Below are positions 1 through 7,616 of a stretch of DNA of 28,194 bases, piece after piece. The stretch's first letter is position 1; every line of letters starts with the position of its first letter. Source of the stretch: an uncultured Oscillospiraceae bacterium (GTDB taxonomy: Bacteria > Bacillota > Clostridia > Oscillospirales > Acutalibacteraceae). Made by a program: the position numbers and the translations under genes. Below the pieces are notes generated by a model. The model was not told the DNA's origin. It worked only from the letters and a program-made list of their open reading frames with translations, and ran no database searches. The stretch spans positions 1 to 28,194 of the forward strand of contig URPQ01000020.1 of the NCBI GenBank assembly GCA_900549755.1, given 5' to 3'.

Positions 1-688
1 GAATTTTGCGAAGGTCTTCTTCTTTTTCGTCCTGTTCTACTACCGCGCGCTTAATTTTAAGCGATTTTTCAATTATCGTATCAATATTTTCCTTAATATC
101 TCCCTTTTCAAAAAGCTCAAACAGCTCTTTATCGCTTGTCAGCGACATTTTAACCGACTCCGCAAGTCCGTTTGATATTTGCCTTTCGGGCAGGGTTTTA
201 AGGGTATTGGAGTCTATTATAACGGCTTTAGGCGGGTAAAACGCGCCGACAATATTTTTATACCCCTCAAAATCAATGGCAACCTTGCCGCCGATTGATG
301 AATCCACCTGCGATAAAACGGTGGTGGGGATATTGTAAAAATCAATTCCGCGCATAAAGCTTGCCGCCGCAAAGCCCGCAAGGTCGCCTATAACGCCGCC
401 GCCCACCGCTGCTACGCAGTCACTCCTTGTAAAGCCGTATTCCACCATTTTTGAAAGTAAAAATTTAAAGCTTTCAAAACACTTTGTCTTTTCGCCCTCC
501 GGCAAAGTCACAATATACGGCTCCCTGCACTGTTCCGCCACCGTTTCGGCGTATTCTTTCGGCACGCCGCTGTCGGTCACTATAAGCGCGCGGCGGGAAA
601 GGTTTAAATATTCCCCCGCTTTTTTAAGCGCACCGCGCTCAAGGTAAATATTATAGCCGCCAGTTCCTGTTTTAACGGGAAGTATCAT
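1..688 (-). CDS. aroB: 3-dehydroquinate synthase, C-terminal part beyond window edge
   Basis: This is the second enzyme of the shikimate pathway, converting DAHP to 3-dehydroquinate with NAD and a divalent metal in the cytoplasm. The 229 residues present (family about 350) show PEGEK at 63-67, the glycine-rich NAD loop GGGVIGDLAGFAA at 96-108, VDSSIGGKVA at 128-137 and GLAESVK at 174-180, which carries the metal-ligand Glu and a conserved Lys. The ATG at 688 overlaps the pheA stop by four bases (ATGA), so translation is probably coupled. It is the third gene of the aminotransferase-pheA-aroB operon and should share its attenuator. The frame is open to the left edge with no sign of damage. The identification is secure; only the missing C-terminus is unseen. 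Confidence 0.95.
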   Translation of the reverse strand, partial: MILPVKTGTGGYNIYLERGALKKAGEYLNLSRRALIVTDSGVPKEYAETVAEQCREPYIVTLPEGEKTKCFESFKFLLSKMVEYGFTRSDCVAAVGGGVIGDLAGFAAASFMRGIDFYNIPTTVLSQVDSSIGGKVAIDFEGYKNIVGAFYPPKAVIIDSNTLKTLPERQISNGLAESVKMSLTSDKELFELFEKGDIKENIDTIIEKSLKIKRAVVEQDEKEEDLRKI

Positions 689-1788
689 TCATCGTCACCC
701 TTTAGCACAATTTCCTTTTCAAAGCTGCCCACAACCCGCACATTGCTGCATTTTTCTTTAAGCTCTTTAAGCATAGCCTTGCCGTTTTCGCCGTTTATAT
801 TGCCCTCGCCCTCGGCGTAAAAATAATAGCTCCAGATAAGCTCCTTTGTCGGTCGGGATTTTAAGGCACGCAGGTTAAAGCCGTATTTTCCTATTACCGC
901 TATTGCCTGACCGAGCAGACCCGCCTCGTTCGGCACGGTGAAAAGCATAATAAACTGATTATCGGCTTTAGAGGGGGCTTTCGCCGCCTTTGAAAACACC
1001 GCAAAGCGGGTTGTGTTGTTGCCGCTTGTGTTAATGTGCGCCTCCAGCTTTTTAAGCCCGAATTTTTTTGCCGCCTCGCTGCTGCCTATTGCCGCTATAT
1101 CGTGCCTGCCCGAGTCTGCCACAAGCTTTGCCGCAACCGCCGTGTTTACCGCCTCGGTCGGCTTAAAGCCGTGCTGCCTTATGTAAGCCGCGCATTGACC
1201 CAGCGCCTGCGGGTGGCTTATAACCTCTTTAACCTCGTCCATTGTAGTGCCTTTTACGGCAAGCAGATTTTGCACTATTTCAATGTCGTAAATTCCGTTA
1301 ATATATAATGAGCCGAAAAAGGTAAGGTCCATAACCTGACCCACGTCGCCGTTGTAGCTGTTTTCAATCGGCAGAATAACGCAATCATTTTCGCCCTTTT
1401 CCACAGATTCATACGCCGCCTTGAAATCCCCGCAGGAAACCGCCGTGCCGTCGGGGAAAATGCGGTTTGCGGCAATATTTGCAAACGCGCCCTCAACCCC
1501 GCTGTAAGCTATGCGCATACCCTCAAGCAGGCGGTGCTGATACGCCTTTGAAATATCCATATTGCTTTGCAAAAAACTTACGAAATAAGGCTTTAGCGCC
1601 TCGTTTTCAATAAGCGAGGAATTGCGTTTTATAACCTCCGCCTCGCGGGATAAGTCTGTAACGCGCACTCCGTTTTGCTTTTTATACTCGGCAACCGTTT
1701 TTACCGCCGCCATTCTTTCTTCAAAAAGCCGCGCCAACTGCTTATCTATCCGGTTAATTTCTTCCCTTGCCTTTTCAAGCTCTGTCAT
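685..1788 (-). CDS. pheA: Bifunctional chorismate mutase / prephenate dehydratase (P-protein)
   Basis: Converts chorismate to prephenate and then to phenylpyruvate, the committed branch to phenylalanine. The 367 residues give three domains: an AroQ-type chorismate mutase helix bundle at about 1-88, prephenate dehydratase at about 91-270 (SHPQALGQC at 191-199 and the catalytic NNTTRFAVF at 257-265), and a C-terminal ACT domain at about 280-365. The ACT domain normally binds Phe through GALV and ESRP motifs; here the matching stretches read GLLG (290-293) and KSRP (310-313), so Phe sensing may differ. The ATG directly follows the aminotransferase stop (TAAATG) and the TGA overlaps aroB, so the genes are tightly coupled. 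Length is normal for the fused enzyme. Confidence 0.95.
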   Translation of the reverse strand: MTELEKAREEINRIDKQLARLFEERMAAVKTVAEYKKQNGVRVTDLSREAEVIKRNSSLIENEALKPYFVSFLQSNMDISKAYQHRLLEGMRIAYSGVEGAFANIAANRIFPDGTAVSCGDFKAAYESVEKGENDCVILPIENSYNGDVGQVMDLTFFGSLYINGIYDIEIVQNLLAVKGTTMDEVKEVISHPQALGQCAAYIRQHGFKPTEAVNTAVAAKLVADSGRHDIAAIGSSEAAKKFGLKKLEAHINTSGNNTTRFAVFSKAAKAPSKADNQFIMLFTVPNEAGLLGQAIAVIGKYGFNLRALKSRPTKELIWSYYFYAEGEGNINGENGKAMLKELKEKCSNVRVVGSFEKEIVLKGDDE

Positions 1789-2970
1789 TTATTTATACTC
1801 CTCTATAAGCGCCTTAAACGCCGGTAATGATTTTTCTATCTGCTCTGCCGTTACGCAGTAGGATATTCTTACATACCCCTTGCACCCGAAATCGTCTGAC
1901 GGCACAAGCAGCAGTTCATATTTTTTAGCCCTCTCGCAAAATGCGTTCGCATCCGGCTCGGGCGATTTTACAAACAGATAAAACGCGGCGTCGGGCGGTA
2001 CTGCCTCATAGCCGTAGTCAGTAAGCGCGCCGAAAAGTAAATCGCGGTTCTTCTTATAGGCGGAAACATCGGGTAAAACATCGGTACATTCAGCCACGGT
2101 GTACTGCATAAGGCTGGGCGCGCACACAAACCCAAGCGCCCTGCCCGCGCCGCACACGGCTGCGTATAATTTTTTGCTGTCCATTGCACTTTCGGGAATA
2201 AATATGTAGCCTATGCGCTCCCCCGGGAGAGAAAGCGACTTACTGTAAGAGTAGCAGACCACCGTATTAGCGTAATATTTCGGGATATACGGCACCTCCG
2301 CCCCGTAGGAAAGCTCGCGGTAAGGCTCGTCGGCTATAATATAAATATCGGTGCCGTATTCCGCCTGCTTTTTATCAAGCATATCGCTTAACGCCTTTAT
2401 GGTATCGGGTGAAAAAACCGCGCCCGTCGGGTTATTCGGCGAGTTTATTATTATCGCTTTGGTTTTTTTAGTTACGGCGCTTTCAATTGCCTTAATATCA
2501 AGCTGAAAATCAGGCTCGCGGCATTGCACCGTTACAACGCGCGCGCCCGCGTTTTCCGCAAACACGCGGTACTCGGGGAAAAACGGCGCCGGAATTATAA
2601 CTTCATCCCCGCTGTTTATAAGCGCGTTCAGCGTTACGGTTAGAGATGCCGCCGCGCCGCAGGTCATATAAATTAAATCCTTTTTTGCGGGAAAGCCGAA
2701 CCGCTTTTCAATGCTTTCGGCAATTTTTGCCCTTACCGCCATATCCCCCTGCGCAGAGGTATATCCGTGCAGCCGCACGGGGTCGGTCTCCTTTATAATA
2801 CGCTCTAAAGCCGCAGTAACCGCTGCGGGCGTGGGTACGCTCGGGTTGCCGAGGCTGAAATCAAAAACGTTTTCTTCCCCTATTTCCGCCTTGCGCTTTT
2901 TGCCGTATTCAAAAATTTCGCGTATAACCGAGCGGCGGTAGCCTAAGCCCACCATTTTTTCGTTCAGCAT
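1789..2970 (-). CDS. PLP-dependent class I/II aminotransferase, probably aromatic
   Basis: A fold-type I aminotransferase of 393 residues, the usual length for the AspC-like group. Visible landmarks are the substrate/PLP loop NSPNNPTG at 177-184, the PLP-pyridine Asp214 in IADEPY, the Schiff-base Lys244 in SYSKSLSLPGERIGY, the phosphate-binding Arg252, and Arg368, which fits the alpha-carboxylate ligand. It is the first structural gene after a Phe/Tyr-rich leader peptide and terminator and is directly joined to pheA. The inferred job is therefore final transamination to Phe/Tyr (or of prephenate). Substrate cannot be read from sequence: an aspartate aminotransferase with a broad range is the main alternative. 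A ribosome site AGGTGA sits four bases before the ATG, just beyond the attenuator. Confidence 0.85.
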   Translation of the reverse strand: MLNEKMVGLGYRRSVIREIFEYGKKRKAEIGEENVFDFSLGNPSVPTPAAVTAALERIIKETDPVRLHGYTSAQGDMAVRAKIAESIEKRFGFPAKKDLIYMTCGAAASLTVTLNALINSGDEVIIPAPFFPEYRVFAENAGARVVTVQCREPDFQLDIKAIESAVTKKTKAIIINSPNNPTGAVFSPDTIKALSDMLDKKQAEYGTDIYIIADEPYRELSYGAEVPYIPKYYANTVVCYSYSKSLSLPGERIGYIFIPESAMDSKKLYAAVCGAGRALGFVCAPSLMQYTVAECTDVLPDVSAYKKNRDLLFGALTDYGYEAVPPDAAFYLFVKSPEPDANAFCERAKKYELLLVPSDDFGCKGYVRISYCVTAEQIEKSLPAFKALIEEYK

Positions 2971-2985
2971 TAAATCACCTTTTCC

Positions 2986-3037
2986 AAAACAAAGCCCGCA
3001 AACGTTTATTGCAAAAAAGCATAAACGATCGCGGGCT
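2986..3037 (-). terminator. Intrinsic terminator acting as attenuator of the aromatic operon
   Basis: The minus-strand RNA forms an outer stem AGCCCGC/GCGGGCT (3031-3037 with 2993-2999) and an inner stem CGTTTAT/ATAAACG (3021-3027 with 3003-3009), followed directly by TTTGTTTT. It lies between the leader ORF and the aminotransferase start on the same strand, 16 bases before the structural ATG, so it must act on the operon itself and not on an upstream gene. Regulated termination is the simplest reading. Confidence 0.85.
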
Positions 3038-3067
3038 GTCCGTACTTAAAATTTGAAAGCTTTTAAA

Positions 3068-3136
3068 TTAAGCTTTGCAGGCGTACAGGCAGTCCGTTTT
3101 AAAGTAATAAAATCGATAACTAACGTAACCGAACAT
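3068..3136 (-). CDS. Phe/Tyr-rich leader peptide (attenuation)
   Basis: A 22-codon ORF, too short for routine calling. It starts with ATG at 3136 behind the purine-rich site AAAGGGTGG and ends with TAA at 3068. Eight of 22 codons are Phe (positions 2, 9, 12) or Tyr (4, 7, 10, 11, 18), with a cluster F-Y-Y-F at 9-12. It begins about 27 bases after the predicted transcription start and ends 31 bases before an intrinsic terminator preceding the aminotransferase-pheA-aroB operon. Stalling at these codons when charged tRNA-Phe or tRNA-Tyr is scarce would be the sensing step. The codons just after the cluster (CTGCCTGTAC, 3083-3092) can pair with GTACGGACAG (3036-3045) at 9 of 10 positions including one G.U, and that second segment touches the terminator stem. 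The antiterminator fold itself is not resolved. Confidence 0.8.
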   Translation of the reverse strand: MFGYVSYRFYYFKTDCLYACKA

Positions 3137-3169
3137 TCTGTCCACCCTTTCAAAAACTCATTAAATTAT

Positions 3170-3197
3170 ATTATACATTATTTTTCCGATTTGTCAA
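3170..3197 (-). promoter_or_regulatory. SigA-type promoter of the leader/aminotransferase/pheA/aroB operon
   Basis: The -35 TTGACA (3192-3197) and -10 TATAAT (3170-3175) are both perfect consensus with a 16-base spacer on the minus strand. The predicted start near 3163 gives a short 5' leader before the leader peptide ATG at 3136. The promoter begins 33 bases after the mreB-like stop codon, making this an independent transcription unit. Confidence 0.88.
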
Positions 3198-3229
3198 GTG
3201 CTTCTTTAACGGTTTAAAGCATTAAAATA

Positions 3230-4252
3230 TTACTCGACCGCCAATTCTTTAATTGAACGCATCTGATAATCCACATTTTTAAGCAGCCCCGGGTTTTTAA
3301 GCGCCACCGCCGCGCCCTTTACAACGCTGTGCGTGGGGTCTTCAAGCATATGCACAGGTATGCCGAGGTATTTTTCCAGCTTTTCCGCCATACCCGAAAG
3401 CAGCGCGCCGCCGCCCGTTAAGTACATTCCGTCCTCGGTTATATCGGCTACAAGGTCAGGGTCGGTGCGGTTTAACACCTGACGTATGGCGTTGCATATA
3501 ACGTCCACCGTGTCTATTATCGCCTCGTACACCTCGCCCGAGGAAATTTCGAAGCTTTCGGGCAGCCCCGAAAAAACATTGCGCCCCTTAGCCACAACCG
3601 CCACCTCAATATCCCTTTTAAGCGCCGAGCCTATTTTAATTTTGACCGATTCGGCGGTAAGCGCGCCGATTTCTATATTGTACTCTTTTCTTACATAGCG
3701 CACAATTTGCGAATCAAAATCGCCCGAGGCGGTTTTAAATGACTCGCAAACCGCAATACCGCCGAGAGAAATAACGGCTATATCGGTAGTGCCGGCGCCT
3801 ATATCCACAATAAGCGTGCCGCGCGGCTTTGAAAAATCAAGCCCCAAGCCGAACGCTATTGCCAGCGGGCTTTCTATTACAGATACGTTTCTGCCGCCAG
3901 CCGACTCCATAACGTTTGAAAGCGAATGGTGCTGCAGCTCCGTAAGTCCCGCTGGCAAAGTAGCCATTATGCGCGGGCGCAAAATACGGTTGCCGAACGC
4001 CTGCTGCATATAATTTTTAAGCATAAGCTCGGCTATATCGTAATCGGAAATAACCCCGCGCTCTATCGGCGTTACGCACACAAGGCTTTCGGGCGTTCTG
4101 CCTATTGTCTGTTTTGCTTTTTCGCCGTAATACACGGGCTCCCACGTTTCGCTGTCCACCGTTACAACGTTAGGCAGCTCAAGCACCACCTTAGAGCTTG
4201 AAAAAATAACGGTTTTTGATGAGCCTAAATCTATTCCTATATCTGTAGCCAT
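3230..4252 (-). CDS. mreB: MreB/Mbl-family actin-like rod-shape protein
   Basis: A bacterial actin homologue that polymerises under the membrane and guides lateral wall synthesis. The 340 residues show phosphate-1 IDLGSSKT (7-14), phosphate-2 VDIGAGTTDIAV (149-160) and the adenosine motif TGGGALLSG (279-287). The frame is open upstream to 4363, but that extension lies inside comF and has no family resemblance. The ATG at 4252 after GGGGG gives the normal MreB N-terminus and length. It sits 20 bases after comF and is probably the last gene of the recD2-comF-mreB unit. No mreC or mreD follows, so this may be a second, stand-alone paralogue (Mbl/MreBH type) and not the one in the main mre operon. 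Confidence 0.9.
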   Translation of the reverse strand: MATDIGIDLGSSKTVIFSSSKVVLELPNVVTVDSETWEPVYYGEKAKQTIGRTPESLVCVTPIERGVISDYDIAELMLKNYMQQAFGNRILRPRIMATLPAGLTELQHHSLSNVMESAGGRNVSVIESPLAIAFGLGLDFSKPRGTLIVDIGAGTTDIAVISLGGIAVCESFKTASGDFDSQIVRYVRKEYNIEIGALTAESVKIKIGSALKRDIEVAVVAKGRNVFSGLPESFEISSGEVYEAIIDTVDVICNAIRQVLNRTDPDLVADITEDGMYLTGGGALLSGMAEKLEKYLGIPVHMLEDPTHSVVKGAAVALKNPGLLKNVDYQMRSIKELAVE

Positions 4253-4272
4253 AATTGCCCCCGATTTATTAT

Positions 4273-4980
4273 TTATGTTTGTTTTTTTCGTTTCTTTTCG
4301 CCTATCAGCGCGGTCACGCAGTAAACGCAATCCGCCCCTGCGGAAAGTAACTGCAAGGTACATTCGTTAAGCGTAGCGCCGGTAGTTTTAATATCGTCCA
4401 CCAGCAAAATAGATTTACCGCGAAGATTCTTTGTGGCAACATACATATTCTTAACGTTTTCAAGTCTTTGCTTTTCGCTCAGCTCGTGCTGCGAGCGCAC
4501 ATATTTTACGCATTTCAGCGCGTTTAGCACAGGTACTTCAAGCATATCCGACATAGCTTTCGCCATAACCTCGGTTTGATTAAAGCCACGTTCCAGCTGC
4601 TTTCTTCTGTGCATAGGCACAAAACAGATGCCGTCGAATTTCAGCCCTCTGTACTCATTTTTAACGCAAAGCGCCATTTGCTTTGCAAGCATAGTGCCGT
4701 AGGTCATTTTGCGGCGGTATTTGAAGTAATACATAGCCCGCTTTGCAACGCCGGTATTAACAAAGGGCGCTATGCACATTTCAAATGCAAAGGTCCGCCT
4801 TTTACACTGGCAGTTTTTCTTATCAAGCCCGCAGCGCATACAGCGCTTTAGCGGGTCGCAGCGAACGAGCATTTCGTGGCAGTAATCGCATAACTCGTCG
4901 TCTTCGTCGATTATCGCGCCGCAGCCGGCGCAGGTTTTCGGGAAGAATACCGATTTAAGAACCGATATTACCCGCAGCAT
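4273..4980 (-). CDS. comF: ComF-family phosphoribosyltransferase-like protein
   Basis: ComF proteins are required for natural DNA uptake in several bacteria and otherwise act with DNA repair helicases; their exact reaction is unsettled. With the chosen start there is an N-terminal zinc-finger region with CxxC pairs (Cys17/20, 31/34, then 47/50 and 57/59) and a C-terminal PRTase domain with the PRPP loop LLVDDIKTTGATL at about 192-204. The mid-domain MHRRKQLERGFNQ stretch is typical. Two ATGs are possible, 4986 and 4980. GGAAG lies only 3 bases from the first but 9 from the second, so 4980 is preferred. The gene overlaps the recD2 end by 26 bases, implying coupled translation of helicase and ComF. 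Confidence 0.9.
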   Translation of the reverse strand: MLRVISVLKSVFFPKTCAGCGAIIDEDDELCDYCHEMLVRCDPLKRCMRCGLDKKNCQCKRRTFAFEMCIAPFVNTGVAKRAMYYFKYRRKMTYGTMLAKQMALCVKNEYRGLKFDGICFVPMHRRKQLERGFNQTEVMAKAMSDMLEVPVLNALKCVKYVRSQHELSEKQRLENVKNMYVATKNLRGKSILLVDDIKTTGATLNECTLQLLSAGADCVYCVTALIGEKKRKKQT

Positions 4981-7195
4981 AAACATCCGCTTCCTTCAGG
5001 AATTGTTTTAAAAAAGTATATCGCAGCGTTTTTCTGTCGTTAGCCGCCATTTCAAGCCATATGCCCTCATCCCCCACAGCCACAAGCAGCTTTTTAGCCC
5101 TTGTAACCGCGGTGTAAAGCAAATTGCGGTAGCGAAGTCTTGCAGGCACGTCGTAAAGCGGCAGCACCACGCAATCGTACTCGCTTCCCTGGCTTTTATG
5201 CACCGTAACGGCGTACGCCGGTTCAAGCTGGGATAGGTCTTCCGAAAAATATGTAACCGTTCTGTCGTCAAACCTTACGGTCATAATGCCGCCGCGCTTA
5301 TCAATATCGGTTATATACCCCACGTCGCCGTTGAAAACTCCCGTGCCGTACTCGCCGCCGTCGCGCTTATATTGCAGGTCGTAGTTATTTTTGGTCTGCA
5401 TCACCTTATCGCCCACGCGGAAATATATGCCCTTGTAGCTTAGCTGCGCTTTTCTGCCCGTATCGGGGTTTAGCACCGTTTGCAGCATATTATTAAGGTT
5501 TACAGTGCCCGTATCAAGCAGCCTTGAAGGGCATAATACCTGAATATCCCGTATCGGGTCGAAATTATAGGCGGCGGGCAGCCGCTCGCTTACAAGCTCT
5601 GTCACAGTGCGGCTGACATCTGCGCGGCTTGTCCTTTTAAGGAAAAAACAATCGGAATTTTTATTTGAAAAATCGGGCGGCTCGCCGTTTATAATTGCGT
5701 GAGCGTTGGTGATTATCATACTTTTGCTTGCCTGCCTGAACACCTTGTTAAGCCTTATTGACGGGAACATATCCGACGCTAAAATATCCCCCAACACATT
5801 GCCCGCGCCTATGCTCGGCAGCTGGTCGGAATCCCCTACCAAGATTATGCGGCAGGAAAGCCGCAGTGCCTTTAAAAGATTATCGAAAAGCAGCGCGTCA
5901 ATCATTGAGGCTTCGTCTATGATAATAACCTCGCAAGAAAGCGGGTTTTTCTCATTGCGCGAAAATTGCTGGCGGTCGCCGTCTGTCCACTCTACCTCAA
6001 GCAGGCGGTGAATGGTCTTTGCCTCTCTGCCCGTAAGCTCGGTCATTCGCTTTGCCGCGCGCCCCGTGGGGGCTGCAAGCTCCGGCTCTAACCCGCGGTT
6101 TTCAAAAAGCTTTATAATAGCGTTAAGCGTTGTGGTTTTGCCGGTTCCGGGTCCGCCGGTCAGCACCAAAATGCCGCTTTCAAACGCTTCAGTTATGGCT
6201 TTGCGCTGTAATTCCTCAAATTTTATACCGAGCTGCCGCTCCACATTGTCAATTTCAAGCGCGTCGGCGGTTATGCTGCGGTCAATATACCGCTTTACCG
6301 CAAGCAGCCGCGCCGCTATATGCTCCTCTGCCGAGTAATACGCGGGAATTGATAAATACTCAACCCCCATAATGTTTTTTTCTTTTATTCTGAAGCACTC
6401 TATAAGCCTGTCGCAGGCGTTTTCCGCCGTATCTGGCGAACATTCGAGCAAGCGGCAGGCAACCTCCAAAAGCTTTGTGCGTGGCAGGCAGGTGTGCCCG
6501 TTTAAAAGATTTTTGCGCAGCACATACTCAAGCCCCGCCGTAATACGCAGTTCGCTTTGTTTATCAAAATCAATGTCCGCCGCTATGTCCTCGGCGGTTT
6601 CAAAACGGAAATCCAACCCCTCTTCGCACAGCACATAGGGGTTTTTCTTTATTGTATCAACCGATTGCGCGCCGAAATGCTTAAAAATATTAAGGCACCT
6701 ATCGGGCGTTACATTATATTTTGAAAGCATAAGCATAATATCCCTTACGCCGTACTGCTTGTTGTATTCTTCGGATATTGCTTTTGCCTTTGATAGCGAT
6801 ATTCCCTTTATTGAGGCTAATTCCTGCGGTCGGTTTTGTATAATTTCAAGCGTATCGGTGCCGAATTTTTCCACTATTCTCTGCGCGGTGGCGGGTCCTA
6901 CGCCCCTTATGGCGCCGGATGATAAGTACCGCAGCACTGCGGCGGCGTTTTCGGGCGTTTTGCGTTCAAAGCTTTCCGCCTTAAATTGCCTGCCGTAGGT
7001 TGGGTGAACGGTGTATTTCCCGTAAAACACGGCGCAATCGCCCTCGGTTAAAAACGGCAGCATACCCACAACGGTAACGGTTTCACCCGGCAGCTTTACT
7101 TCGGCAACGGTATAGCTGTTGCTTTGATTTCTGTATGTAATTCTTTCAACCGTTCCCGAAATATCCGTAACCCCGGCGGTTACTTCCTCTGCCAT
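4955..7195 (-). CDS. recD2: RecD2-type 5'-3' DNA helicase (RecD/TraA family)
   Basis: A superfamily 1B helicase that acts without RecBC in Firmicutes, in replication-fork and mismatch-repair functions. The 746 residues give an N-terminal OB-like region, helix-hairpin-helix repeats at about 92-140 (GAIRGVGPATAQRIVEKFG and a second copy near 128), Walker A GGPGTGKT at 347-354, Walker B IIIDEAS at 424-430, motif III VGDSDQLPSIGAGNVL at 453-468, and the C-terminal UvrD-like motif AVTVHKSQGSEYD at 662-674. Length and N-terminal extension match RecD2 and not the shorter E. coli RecD. It follows the small unknown gene by 19 bases and overlaps comF, so the three plus mreB look like one transcript. 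Confidence 0.95.
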   Translation of the reverse strand: MAEEVTAGVTDISGTVERITYRNQSNSYTVAEVKLPGETVTVVGMLPFLTEGDCAVFYGKYTVHPTYGRQFKAESFERKTPENAAAVLRYLSSGAIRGVGPATAQRIVEKFGTDTLEIIQNRPQELASIKGISLSKAKAISEEYNKQYGVRDIMLMLSKYNVTPDRCLNIFKHFGAQSVDTIKKNPYVLCEEGLDFRFETAEDIAADIDFDKQSELRITAGLEYVLRKNLLNGHTCLPRTKLLEVACRLLECSPDTAENACDRLIECFRIKEKNIMGVEYLSIPAYYSAEEHIAARLLAVKRYIDRSITADALEIDNVERQLGIKFEELQRKAITEAFESGILVLTGGPGTGKTTTLNAIIKLFENRGLEPELAAPTGRAAKRMTELTGREAKTIHRLLEVEWTDGDRQQFSRNEKNPLSCEVIIIDEASMIDALLFDNLLKALRLSCRIILVGDSDQLPSIGAGNVLGDILASDMFPSIRLNKVFRQASKSMIITNAHAIINGEPPDFSNKNSDCFFLKRTSRADVSRTVTELVSERLPAAYNFDPIRDIQVLCPSRLLDTGTVNLNNMLQTVLNPDTGRKAQLSYKGIYFRVGDKVMQTKNNYDLQYKRDGGEYGTGVFNGDVGYITDIDKRGGIMTVRFDDRTVTYFSEDLSQLEPAYAVTVHKSQGSEYDCVVLPLYDVPARLRYRNLLYTAVTRAKKLLVAVGDEGIWLEMAANDRKTLRYTFLKQFLKEADVYAAGNIGS

Positions 7196-7214
7196 AAGAA
7201 CATATTCCTCACTC

Positions 7215-7556
7215 TCAAAGCGGCATAAACTCTGCGGTTTTTTCCGCTAATTCATCAGCCCTGCAATAAATAACGCCGTATTTTACCGCCGTTTCCCTGC
7301 AAAGCGCGTCGTCATTTTCCTCAAGCCCCGAATTTACTGCAATTATATGGTCGGCATAGCCGTTGCCGAGCCATATGCGCTGTTCCGCCGCAAAGGCTAT
7401 CTGACCTGCCGGGTCATCACCGTTCAGAAAAATAACCGCATAGGTAACGCCCTTTTTGCCCGGGGATAAAATTTTCGCCTTTAAGCCGTGTAAAAATTCC
7501 GCAAGACCCAGCATGGAAAAACAAATGCCGCCTAAAATAAGTATGTATTTTATCAT
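7215..7556 (-). CDS. Small unknown membrane-anchored protein
   Basis: I do not recognise this family. The 113 residues start with a hydrophobic segment (about 3-20, IKYILILGGICFSMLGLAEF), then a basic linker (HGLKAKILSPGKK) and a soluble domain of about 75 residues. That domain has alternating beta-type strands (TYAVIFL, HIIAVNS, YGVIYC) and acidic helices, suggesting a small alpha/beta fold. The ATG at 7556 is preferred over 7571 because GGTGGGG lies just before it and the hydrophobic segment then begins at once. It has its own promoter (7577-7605), which also drives recD2-comF if there is no terminator; none is seen in the 19-base gap. A divergent nucleotide- or sugar-binding fragment is possible but unproven. 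Confidence 0.7.
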   Translation of the reverse strand: MIKYILILGGICFSMLGLAEFLHGLKAKILSPGKKGVTYAVIFLNGDDPAGQIAFAAEQRIWLGNGYADHIIAVNSGLEENDDALCRETAVKYGVIYCRADELAEKTAEFMPL

Positions 7557-7569
7557 TTCCCCACCCCAC

Positions 7570-7606
7570 ATATTACATTATATGCCGAGGCGGGGAAAAT
7601 GATAAA
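7570..7606 (-). promoter_or_regulatory. Promoter element, copy A of a 37-bp repeat
   Basis: The minus strand has -35 TTATCA (7600-7605), a 17-base spacer and a perfect -10 TATAAT (7577-7582), about 21 bases before the ATG at 7556. The whole 37-bp segment matches 11329-11365 at 30 of 37 positions, including a CCCGC in the spacer and the run after the -10. The -10 context CATATAAT also resembles sporulation SigE -10 elements (CATACAAT type), so the sigma factor is uncertain. Confidence 0.65.
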
Positions 7607-7616
7607 ATTTAAAATT

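Noticed and set aside
2971..3163. T-box riboswitch upstream of the aromatic operon
   Set aside because: No T-box sequence (TGGNACCGCG-type) or specifier stem is visible, and the leader is too short; a leader peptide explains the region better.
3204..3219. Hairpin CTTTAA/TTAAAG as terminator of the mreB gene
   Set aside because: Only six A/T-rich pairs and no U-tract on the minus strand.
4253..4363. N-terminal extension of the MreB-like protein
   Set aside because: It is encoded inside comF in another frame and is not MreB-like; ATG 4252 gives the canonical start.
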